Assembly: GCA_023511325.1 (NCBI GenBank)
Contig: JAIMBU010000181.1
Location: 1-6,305 of the forward strand
DNA length: 6,305 nt
Source: Gorillibacterium sp.
GTDB lineage: Bacteria > Bacillota > Bacilli > Paenibacillales > NBRC-103111
Reading direction: 5' to 3'
The notes below the pieces were generated by a model, which saw only the letters and a list, made by a program, of their open reading frames with translations, was not told the DNA's origin and did no database searches. Below, in pieces: positions 1 to 6,305 of the stretch; position 1 is the stretch's first letter; the number at the start of each line of letters is the position of its first letter. The position numbers and the translations under genes are program-made.

Positions 1-76
1 TATGACCACAGGAGCTCACATAAGAATTGATTCACACGAACAACCACTTACAATTCGATTTTATTACGAGTTTCGC

Positions 77-121
77 AATCTCTTAAAGTGACTATACACA
101 ATTTTCGACACATAAGAGACT
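77..121 (-). terminator. Weak hairpin downstream of the fibre gene, possible terminator
   Basis: AATCTCTTA at 77-85 pairs with TAAGAGACT at 113-121: nine pairs, one of them G-U in the minus-strand RNA. The loop is 27 nt. There is no clear U-tract and the stem is A/U-rich, so this is at best a poor intrinsic terminator. It is the only paired element of note I see in the 163 bases after the fibre stop codon, a stretch without a convincing gene. Confidence 0.2.
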
Positions 122-163
122 TGCAGGTTCATAACTACAACCCGCCGAACATTTGACATCCAA

Positions 164-466
164 TCATGCGCCAGCTAATGCTGCTACTTGCTCATGTAAG
201 GCTTTTACCTGCTTCTGCATATCCAGCGTTTCTTTTTGTTGTTTTTGCACAACTGTTGTCAATACTCCGATGATGTCCATCAAAACAACTGACTTATGAT
301 CGGAAGTTGCAAAAACATCAGGGACCTCCTCAGCAATAAAGCCAATATTTTTTCTCTTCGCTTGATCTGCTTTGTAATTGAAGGTAACCGGTTTTAGTTT
401 GTTTAGTAATTCCAAAGCTCTCTTAACAGGAAGATTTGCAATATTGTCTTTATAGCTTCTCGATGA
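164..466 (-). other. Peptidase_S74 intramolecular chaperone domain
   Basis: The last 100 residues (1868-1967) start SSRSYKDNI and continue with KPVTFNYK, then GFIAEEVPDVF, then a DIIGVLTTVVQ helix and a heptad-like coiled coil to the C-terminus. This is the S74 pattern known from phage endosialidases, T5-type L-shaped fibres and the eukaryotic factor MYRF. There a trimeric domain folds the fibre and then cuts itself off just before a Ser, using a Lys five residues later. Here Ser1868 (codon 464-466) and Lys1873 keep that spacing, and Thr1867 precedes the Ser as in MYRF. Self-cleavage is therefore likely but not shown. Confidence 0.88.
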
Positions 467-3400
467 TGTTTGCGAGTAATTAAAGGCTCTCAGGTTCCCC
501 TCTATATCTAACTTATAACCAGCTTCTGCTGTTTTACCAATCCCAACATTCTTGCTAACGTCTACGGTTATAGCATCTGTTAAAGCGGAAAGCTCATCGT
601 GTTTATGGTCGCTGTAAGCGAGATTCTGCATATTACCTTCAACGCCAACCTGCCATGCGTCATTGGTCTCGTCCCAAAAAATCTGGGCACTCGGATCTGC
701 TCCTCTGCTAACCTTTATTCCTTGACTCACAGTCAAGCTTCCACTGATTGCTGCGTCAATTGCGGTTAATTTCCCTGTGACAATCGCATCTCCGTTAACG
801 TCCAGCATGGCTACTGGAGGAGCAATAGTCCCAATTCCAATTTTCCCAGCAGCTACTTTCATGACACTGCTTAGATTTGTAAGCTCTTGGTGGGTGTGGT
901 CGCTATAGGCGAGATTCTTCATTTGGTCTACAACGCCAACCTGCCATTCTGCTTGGGTCTCATTCCAGAAGACTTGTGCTTTTGGCTTCGTTCCTCTGTT
1001 GAGCTCAATTCCTTTACTAACAGCCAGGCTTCCTTTGATATCTGCACTGTTGGCAGTCAATGTATTGCTTACTATGGCATCACTCGTCGTCAATGTGGTA
1101 CTAATGACTACACTATTCGCAGTCAATGTAGTACTAATCGCTGCACTACTGGCCGACAATAAGGTACTAATCGTAGCACTGTTGGCTGTCAATGAGGTAC
1201 TAATGGTTGCACTATTCGCAGCTAATGTAGTACTAAAAGTTGCGCTTTTGGCAGTTAAGGAATTATTAATAGCTACATCATTAACAATCAACTTTCCTTT
1301 GACAGCGGCGTCTCCATTAACATCCAACTTGGCTGTTGGAGAAAGTGTACCAATTCCGATATTTCCAGAGGCTATTTTCAAAATATCAGCCAAATCAGTG
1401 AGTTCCTGGTGGGTATGTTCGCTGTTGACAAGATTCTTCAAATTGCCTGCGACACCAGCCTGCCATACGTCATTGACCTCGTCCCAGAAAATTTGGGCTT
1501 TCGGGTTCGTGCCTCTACTGACCTCAATTCCTTGGTTTACCGTTAAACTCCCAGTAATTTCAGCGTCTTTAGCTGTCAACACATTGCTGATCGTGGCATC
1601 ACTCGCCGTCAATGTGGTGCTAATGACTGCGCTCTTCGCTGTCAACGCATTGCTAATCGTGGCATCACTCGCCGTCAATGTGGTGCTAATGACTGCGCTC
1701 TTCGCTGCCAACGCATTACTAATCGTGGCATCACTCGCTGTCAGCTTGTTGCTGATTTCCCCGTCGATTGCAGTCACTTTTCCTTTGATAATTGCATTTC
1801 CGTTTACATCCAGCTTGGCTGTAGGGGTAGGAGTACCAATTCCCACATTACCTGACTGGATCGTCATTGCCCCAGTAATATCCGCAAATTCTGGGTGGGT
1901 ATGTCCTTTAAACTCAATGACCTTTAAGTCATCTGCGACTCCGGCCATCCATTGGTCGGTTGTCTCATTCCACAGCAGCTGTGCAGGACGTGCAGTCCCG
2001 CCCCGGAATACCTCCAAGCCTCCGTCTACCTCAAGTGGCGAAGCCTGGGACGGATACTTGTTGACCCGAACAATATTATCCTCCACTTCCAGCGTTGCTG
2101 TGTTGATCGTTACCATGTCGCCGTTCACAGTTAGATTTCCAGACACGGTCAGATCCTTGGATATCGTGGCATTGACTGCTGTCAATGTTCCTGCTGTCAG
2201 TACCCCTGTAACGGATGCATCACCCTGTACATCAAGCTTTGATTTAGGATTAAAGGTTCCAACACCAACATTTCCGTCCTTTGTCACGCTAAACGCTGTG
2301 AGGCCGCCAATGATTTTGACATCCAATAATGCCAGTGGAACATTGGTACCAATCCCAACATTCCCTTCTACGTCGGCACTGATGGCAGTAGCATCTAGTA
2401 GCTCGTTATAAAGCTTGTTTTGCTTTTGGGCCTCTTTGCCTACACCAAGCTCGAATTGAGTAACTCCATCCCCATAAAACCATGCTTTCTTATCGTTATT
2501 CCAGACAATTTTAGCATTAGGTAGGTCTAATCCTTTTTCATTTTGACCGCGAGACGCTTCAAGTCCATTTGCTGCAACCAGACTGCCTTTAACTGTAACT
2601 TTTTTATTTACAATAACATTCTGCGAGTTTAGGTCATTGGCAAAGGATGTTATCCCTTCAAATGTCGCTTCTTTGCGGGCGATTATGTTCCCTGAGAACA
2701 ATGCTGTACCAGCAATTTCTGTCTCTCTGAATAAGGCTTTTCCCACTACATCCAATGCTGCAGTAGGATTATCCGTGCCTACGCCCATAAAACCGTCACG
2801 AGTTAAGGTGACTACCGTTTTATCTGCTGTTCCCAGCTTCCAACAGTCGTTCACCCATTTAATTAGCGCCGTCGTTTTGTTTCCCTGCAGTATTTCTAAT
2901 CCATCGCCCACTGTCAAGGTACCTGTTATGGCAGCACTGGAAGCCGTAAGGGCGCCGTGAATATCTGCACTTAACGCCTGCAGCGCACCGGAGGCATTGA
3001 CATTACCATCCTTATCCACAGTGAATGCCGGGATTTCCGTTAAAGTCCCTATCTTCCACTGATCCTTTTCCTCATCCCAGAGAAGCTGGGCAACAGGCTG
3101 GTCGATTCCACGGTATATTTCCAGCCCCCCACCCGCGGCTGAAGCCATGTCATGATCACTTTTGTTAAGCGTGATCTGTGGGCTTCCTATAATCAGCTCA
3201 TTTGTATTGATATTTGCCGAGGCACCTCGAACATCAAGGTCTCCAGCAACCGTTAGGCTGCTCCCGACTGTCAGGTCATGATGGACATCGATATCTCCTT
3301 CAGCACTTGCACTCATTGCTAGAACATCGCTTTGGGGATTATAGATCTGGCTGTGAATATGCAACGAATCCGCATTGGTCCCCAGCGTTAACTTTTCCCA

Positions 3401-6067
3401 TGAACTGCCACTTGCGATATTCTCCAGAGAACTACCGATACCTACCTTCCACTTCCGCTCACTTTCATCCCAAATGATTCTTGCGCTTGGTTGGCTTTCT
3501 CCCCGATAAACTTCAATACCACTTTCGTCAACATTAGAGACGTCACCATCAAACTTGTTAATCTCAATGATATTATTGGTGATGACAAGATCTTCTCTCT
3601 CGACCGTCGTGGTGGTACCCTTGACGATCAGGTTTCCATCTACCGTTACTGTACCGTTGACCGCAAGTCCACCGATTACATCGGCACCATTATTTACGGT
3701 AAGTGTTCCCTTAATTTCAGCATCATCTGTGATCTCTATGTTCCCATCCGTATTTACTTGCATCGCCATGTTACCGTCGCTGGAACTTAACGAGCTATGT
3801 TTATGCAAGCCGTCCGCATCTGTTGTGACGCCTTTGGTCAATGCATCCCAATTGCTCCCATAGGCGATATCGGAGAGCTCGTCTCCCAACCCAAGCTTCC
3901 ACCTGCTGCTATTCTCGTCCCACACGAGCCGGGCGCTTGGAATGGACTTGCCCCGGTAAACCTCAATGCTACTTTGCTTTAATGCCGAGCTATCGCCTTC
4001 AAATTTATTCAGCTCAATTTTATTGCTACGGACGACCAGATCCTCCTTGTTGACATAAGTGGTCCTGCCCTTTACAGTCAAATCGCCCTCAATCGTAGCT
4101 GATCCGCCCACATTCAAATTTGCTTTCAGATTGGTACTGCTGTTGATTTGCAGGGTGCCATTGACCTCTAGGTTCCCGGTAGCGAGTAGATTTCCCTGAT
4201 CATTGGCAGCTAAAGCGCTACCGCCGGATGAAGTGCTAAGCGTACTGTGCTTATGGGCTTGATCTGAAACCGATCCGTTGGTCAGAGCATCCCACTTGCC
4301 TCCATATGGAATGTCAGACAGGCTTCCTTCAATCCCGATCTTCCATTTTTTTTCTGTATCATTCCATTCCAAGCGCGCATGGGGATTGCCGCTCCCCCGG
4401 TAAACATCCAAACCGCCCTTGGTATTGAGTGAAGCATCATCAGCCTTGTTGACCGTAAGGTAGCTGTTCGTGACCTCTTGCTCCACTTTCTTAATGACGA
4501 TTTCTTCTTCCCTTACAATCAGCTTATTCACAGTAAGGGTTTCGCCAATCATAAGCTCATGTGGAATATTTACATTCCCATCCGCACCTATTTCCAGAGC
4601 CAATTTACTTTTATCATCGTTATGGAATTGTCTATGGGTATGCAATGCATCTGCATTTTTCTCCCCGCCAGTCAGCTCCTCCCATTGTTTCCCATCCGGG
4701 ATATCTGTCATATCCCCGTTTACTGTGCCAATTTGCCATTTCTTCGCTTCCTCGTTCCAGGCAATCTTGGCATTGGGCAGGGTTTCTCCCCGAAGAACCT
4801 CCAAGCCTCCACTCTTCGATAATAAGCTTCCAGAGACCGTCAATGAATTCTCAATCACGATATCTCCGTATTGATCTGCGCTAAGTACCGGATCACCTTC
4901 AGTGGAATGAAGTTCACTATGCTTATGCAGACTGTCAACATTGGAACCATTATGCAGTTTTTCCCAATCAGCCCCATAAGCAACCTGATGCATTCCACTT
5001 TCTGGATCGTTGACGTTTATGTCCGTTCCGATCTTCCATGACTTATCGATTTCATCCCAGACAAGCTTGGCGCTGGAGTTATCCTTCCGACATACCTCGA
5101 AGCCGCTATTATTCTTTTCACTGGTGCTCTTATTAACCGTTACCATATTGCCTGTCACGACGACTTGTTGAACATCAAGAGTTGCCGTTCCACCACTTAC
5201 CTCAAGACCACCCTTGGCCGATAGCGGGCCAATTACAGTGGCTGCACCGGAGATATTTACGTCCCCGGAGGCGTTGACCTTCAATGCTTGCTTGCTACCC
5301 GTTGTAACCGTCAGCACACCATTAACATCTACATTTCCATACGTATTAATGGGTCCACTTCTTAAAGATCCTGTAAATTCCGTCATTGGTGCATGAACAA
5401 TTAGTTTCTTCCCCTCGACACCAGTTGCCTCATCAGTTCCGCTAAAATAAGGTAAAGATGAATCCTCCGTCGAACCGATAATGATTTTTTTCGCTTTAAG
5501 CGTTGTACCGCCAACGGCTTTGGTAATAAGCTGGCTTCCATCTATATCCGTGTAATTAACCTTTTCGATCGTTATGTTTCCAGCCTGATCATGTTTGAGC
5601 GTTACCCGCGCCAACAAGATATCGACACATGCATCTTTAGGTTTTGAAGAGCTTGCCTTGATATCCGAAATCTCCCACACATGAATTTCTTTACCTCCGC
5701 CTTTGAGAAGGTCCGGGTCGGCTAATACTTCTTTGTAGCTGACTGTAATATAAATCTGGTCGGAGGTACTATAGCCAGCTAAATCCAACACTCGATTTGG
5801 GTGATTGCTACTAACCAAAATTTCTTGGCTGATATCCTCATTATTATCCAGGTCTTTGACTCGATTTAACGCTAGGCCTGGAGAAACCTCTACCTTTGTC
5901 TGGCCAACAATCTCACTAACTTCAAGGCCGTAGACGATTCCCCAATCATGAAAATAACGGTTATGAAGGCGTTGTACACGTTTGTGGTGTTGCTGATCCA
6001 GCGTTAAGTCCTCTTCCTTTAATAAAAGTCCGTTGAAATAATTCATCCGTTTCATATCGTTTGGCAC
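164..6067 (-). CDS. Giant modular tail-fibre-like protein with C-terminal Peptidase_S74 chaperone
   Basis: Encodes 1967 residues from GTG 6067 to TGA 164-166. I chose this start because AAGGGGAG lies 7 nt upstream (6075-6082). ATG 6055 (residue 5) is the next candidate but sits 19 nt from that site; GTG 6187 has no visible site. Residues 8-50 hold the block MNYFNG...EEDL...HH..RV.RLHNR..HDWGIVYGLEV, followed by VSPGLALN at 61-68. This resembles head domains I know from proteins near phage-tail-like or contractile-injection baseplate genes (family recalled, not searched). Residues 185-320 are beta-type NVDVNG/LTV repeats. Residues 322-1867 carry twelve GLEV-RG...W(D/N)E....W modules with nine HxH motifs and seven GIGT..P..LDVNG motifs. 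Residues 1868-1967 are an S74 chaperone domain ending in a coiled coil. No signal peptide or membrane segment is visible, and cysteines are very rare. Likely role: trimeric receptor-binding or adhesive fibre. The S74 assignment is strong; the exact machine it belongs to is unknown. Confidence 0.9.
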   Translation of the reverse strand: MPNDMKRMNYFNGLLLKEEDLTLDQQHHKRVQRLHNRYFHDWGIVYGLEVSEIVGQTKVEVSPGLALNRVKDLDNNEDISQEILVSSNHPNRVLDLAGYSTSDQIYITVSYKEVLADPDLLKGGGKEIHVWEISDIKASSSKPKDACVDILLARVTLKHDQAGNITIEKVNYTDIDGSQLITKAVGGTTLKAKKIIIGSTEDSSLPYFSGTDEATGVEGKKLIVHAPMTEFTGSLRSGPINTYGNVDVNGVLTVTTGSKQALKVNASGDVNISGAATVIGPLSAKGGLEVSGGTATLDVQQVVVTGNMVTVNKSTSEKNNSGFEVCRKDNSSAKLVWDEIDKSWKIGTDINVNDPESGMHQVAYGADWEKLHNGSNVDSLHKHSELHSTEGDPVLSADQYGDIVIENSLTVSGSLLSKSGGLEVLRGETLPNAKIAWNEEAKKWQIGTVNGDMTDIPDGKQWEELTGGEKNADALHTHRQFHNDDKSKLALEIGADGNVNIPHELMIGETLTVNKLIVREEEIVIKKVEQEVTNSYLTVNKADDASLNTKGGLDVYRGSGNPHARLEWNDTEKKWKIGIEGSLSDIPYGGKWDALTNGSVSDQAHKHSTLSTSSGGSALAANDQGNLLATGNLEVNGTLQINSSTNLKANLNVGGSATIEGDLTVKGRTTYVNKEDLVVRSNKIELNKFEGDSSALKQSSIEVYRGKSIPSARLVWDENSSRWKLGLGDELSDIAYGSNWDALTKGVTTDADGLHKHSSLSSSDGNMAMQVNTDGNIEITDDAEIKGTLTVNNGADVIGGLAVNGTVTVDGNLIVKGTTTTVEREDLVITNNIIEINKFDGDVSNVDESGIEVYRGESQPSARIIWDESERKWKVGIGSSLENIASGSSWEKLTLGTNADSLHIHSQIYNPQSDVLAMSASAEGDIDVHHDLTVGSSLTVAGDLDVRGASANINTNELIIGSPQITLNKSDHDMASAAGGGLEIYRGIDQPVAQLLWDEEKDQWKIGTLTEIPAFTVDKDGNVNASGALQALSADIHGALTASSAAITGTLTVGDGLEILQGNKTTALIKWVNDCWKLGTADKTVVTLTRDGFMGVGTDNPTAALDVVGKALFRETEIAGTALFSGNIIARKEATFEGITSFANDLNSQNVIVNKKVTVKGSLVAANGLEASRGQNEKGLDLPNAKIVWNNDKKAWFYGDGVTQFELGVGKEAQKQNKLYNELLDATAISADVEGNVGIGTNVPLALLDVKIIGGLTAFSVTKDGNVGVGTFNPKSKLDVQGDASVTGVLTAGTLTAVNATISKDLTVSGNLTVNGDMVTINTATLEVEDNIVRVNKYPSQASPLEVDGGLEVFRGGTARPAQLLWNETTDQWMAGVADDLKVIEFKGHTHPEFADITGAMTIQSGNVGIGTPTPTAKLDVNGNAIIKGKVTAIDGEISNKLTASDATISNALAAKSAVISTTLTASDATISNALTAKSAVISTTLTASDATISNVLTAKDAEITGSLTVNQGIEVSRGTNPKAQIFWDEVNDVWQAGVAGNLKNLVNSEHTHQELTDLADILKIASGNIGIGTLSPTAKLDVNGDAAVKGKLIVNDVAINNSLTAKSATFSTTLAANSATISTSLTANSATISTLLSASSAAISTTLTANSVVISTTLTTSDAIVSNTLTANSADIKGSLAVSKGIELNRGTKPKAQVFWNETQAEWQVGVVDQMKNLAYSDHTHQELTNLSSVMKVAAGKIGIGTIAPPVAMLDVNGDAIVTGKLTAIDAAISGSLTVSQGIKVSRGADPSAQIFWDETNDAWQVGVEGNMQNLAYSDHKHDELSALTDAITVDVSKNVGIGKTAEAGYKLDIEGNLRAFNYSQTSSRSYKDNIANLPVKRALELLNKLKPVTFNYKADQAKRKNIGFIAEEVPDVFATSDHKSVVLMDIIGVLTTVVQKQQKETLDMQKQVKALHEQVAALAGA
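1031..1261 (-). repeat. Second 33-bp repeat array, seven diverged units
   Basis: Seven 11-residue units (residues 1603-1679) with consensus (S/T)LTANSATIST fill the linker between modules 10 and 11. Units are more diverged from each other than in the array at 1550-1747, but they share its period and core, so both arrays probably come from one ancestral unit. The equivalent linker between modules 11 and 12 holds only about one unit (LTAIDAAISGSLTVS). Confidence 0.85.
1550..1747 (-). repeat. 33-bp tandem repeat array with 66-bp near-identical duplication
   Basis: Six 11-residue units (residues 1441-1506) alternate between a LTASDATISNA type and a LTAKSAVISTT type, so the true DNA period is 66 bp. 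The block 1573-1638 differs from 1639-1704 at only two bases that I can see, and the third copy from 1705 stays close for about 45 bases. The repeat count is a multiple of 3 in bases, so gain or loss of units keeps the frame. The array sits between the LDVNG motif of module 9 and the start of module 10 and is rich in Ser, Thr and Ala. Confidence 0.9.
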
Positions 6068-6074
6068 AATCCCA

Positions 6075-6082
6075 CTCCCCTT
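6075..6082 (-). promoter_or_regulatory. Shine-Dalgarno sequence that sets the fibre-gene start
   Basis: Read on the minus strand, AAGGGGAG is a strong match to the anti-Shine-Dalgarno end of Firmicute 16S rRNA. Seven bases (TGGGATT) separate it from GTG 6065-6067, which is ideal spacing. The ATG at 6053-6055 would be 19 bases away, too far. This argues for the GTG and against the longer frame that opens at GTG 6187, which has no such site and would start 3 nt after the upstream stop codon. Confidence 0.7.
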
Positions 6083-6108
6083 GTTTAGAAAGTGTGGCGA
6101 AAACTGAG

Positions 6109-6173
6109 TGAAACTGGTCGGAGTGGAGTGAAGAAACGTTGGTGCGATCGGAATCCACTCCAGACCATTTCCA
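6109..6173 (-). other. Long imperfect hairpin in the leader between the two genes
   Basis: Arms 6109-6127 and 6154-6173 pair around a 26-nt loop. The inner stem is 8 perfect pairs (GGAGTGGA with TCCACTCC), then a one-base bulge (6162), then 5 pairs (TGGTC with GACCA). After one mismatch, 5 more pairs follow, one of them G-U in the minus-strand RNA. That makes about 18 pairs in total. It lies entirely in the spacer, starting 17 nt after the upstream TAA and ending 26 nt before the Shine-Dalgarno sequence. No uninterrupted U-tract follows, so it is not a standard rho-independent terminator. It could be a leaky terminator/attenuator, an RNA-processing or stability element, or a protein-binding site. 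Confidence 0.55.
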
Positions 6174-6190
6174 GCCTTTATCACCACGTA

Positions 6191-6305
6191 TTAGGCTTCT
6201 ACGGACTCTTCTTCTTTGGCGACCAATTCCTCAAGTACTTGTACCGCACCGCTAATCCGCATAACTGTATAGCTCAGATTCGTGCGCTTCTCGTCTAGCT
6301 CGATC
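6191..6305 (-). CDS. 3' end of an unrecognised upstream gene (partial)
   Basis: An open frame enters from the window edge (first full codon at 6304) and stops at TAA 6191-6193. It gives 37 residues that begin IELDEKRTNLSY and end in an acidic tail, LVAKEEESVEA. The hydrophobic/charged alternation before the tail (VMRISGAVQVLEEL) suggests a helix or coiled coil. I do not recognise the family. It runs in the same direction as the fibre gene, 123 nt upstream of the GTG at 6067, so co-transcription is plausible. Its TAA is in the same reading frame as the fibre gene, and no further stop lies between them. That could be chance, or could matter for read-through. The frame could also be chance, since only 38 codons are visible. 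Confidence 0.55.
   Translation of the reverse strand, partial: IELDEKRTNLSYTVMRISGAVQVLEELVAKEEESVEA

Larger units (their letters stand above)
467..5104 (-). repeat. Twelve-copy GLEV-W(D/N)E-W protein module repeat
   Basis: Twelve diverged copies begin at 5104, 4807, 4414, 3970, 3520, 3127, 2902, 2566, 2020, 1531, 1012 and 721 (residues 322, 421, 552, 700, 850, 981, 1056, 1168, 1350, 1513, 1686, 1783). The core is G(L/I)EVxRG, then P.A(K/R/Q)(L/I)xW(D/N)E, then a second Trp seven residues after the first, then G. Copies 1-5 continue with (Y/S)G..W..L..G...D..H.HS.L; copies 9-12 with a shorter NL.YSDHTHQEL. Copies 6-8 lack the His motif, and copy 7 has only five residues between its Trp positions (WVNDCW). 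Spacing varies from about 75 to 182 residues because different linkers are inserted. I do not recognise the module as a named domain. Confidence 0.85.

Noticed and set aside
2..91. 29-residue open frame on the + strand ending at TGA 89-91, possibly the 3' end of a convergent gene
   Set aside because: A stop-free run of 30 codons is likely by chance and I do not recognise the peptide. The sequence before position 1 would be needed to decide.
64..159. 31-codon minus-strand small ORF just after the fibre stop
   Set aside because: It has no clear Shine-Dalgarno sequence, no recognisable product, and a length expected by chance.
1031..1747. CRISPR-like array, suggested by regular repeats
   Set aside because: Units are 33 bp with no unique spacers, they stay in frame within a coding region, and they encode 11-residue protein repeats.
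999..2411. 470-codon open frame on the + strand
   Set aside because: It is the complement of the Ser/Thr/Ala-rich repeat arrays, which seldom give stop codons in this antisense frame. The product is a monotonous hydrophobic repeat that mirrors the fibre repeats, with no ribosome-binding site of note.
6068..6187. Longer N-terminus for the fibre gene starting at GTG 6187
   Set aside because: It has no ribosome-binding site, begins 3 nt after the upstream stop, and adds 40 residues ahead of the conserved MNYFNG block. The same bases form the leader hairpin, and a strong Shine-Dalgarno sequence precedes GTG 6067.
6068..6190. Promoter for the fibre gene in the spacer
   Set aside because: I found no convincing -35/-10 pair on the minus strand, so transcription may come from further upstream.

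Overview
The window is almost entirely one very large minus-strand gene. With the start preferred here (GTG at 6067) it runs from 6067 down to 164 and encodes 1967 residues. The protein reads as a giant modular fibre or adhesin of the phage-tail or contractile-injection-system type. It has a conserved N-terminal head domain, a long repetitive shaft, and a C-terminal Peptidase_S74 intramolecular chaperone domain with an apparently intact Ser/Lys self-cleavage dyad. All residue numbers below count from the GTG at 6067.

Layout along the coding (minus) strand. At 6305-6191 is the 3' end of an unrecognised gene on the same strand. At 6190-6068 is a 123-nt spacer holding a long imperfect hairpin, followed by a strong Shine-Dalgarno sequence just before the GTG. 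The fibre gene follows: head domain (residues about 5-185), a linker rich in beta-type LTV/NVNG repeats, then twelve copies of a module with the signature G(L/I)EVxRG...A(K/R/Q)(L/I)xW(D/N)E....W..G (residues 322-1867). Nine modules carry a His-x-His motif. Seven G(I/V)GT..P...LDVxG motifs occur in the second half. Two arrays of 33-bp (11-residue) repeats lie between modules 9 and 11, one of them with a near-perfect 66-bp tandem duplication. The last 100 residues form the S74 domain and its terminal coiled coil. The final 163 bases hold no convincing gene, only a weak hairpin.

Organism: the AAGGGGAG ribosome-binding site, the lysine-rich codon use and the middling G+C suggest a Firmicute, perhaps of the Paenibacillus/Brevibacillus kind. 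This is inferred from style only. No virion, replication or taxonomic marker gene is visible, so prophage, tailocin, extracellular injection system and free-standing surface fibre cannot be told apart here.

How the parts could work together (inference): the head domain would anchor the fibre to a baseplate or cell-surface structure. The repeated modules would form a long trimeric shaft, possibly stapled by metal-binding His-x-His sites. The S74 domain would nucleate trimerisation and then cut itself off. The near-identical DNA repeats would let shaft length vary by slippage.
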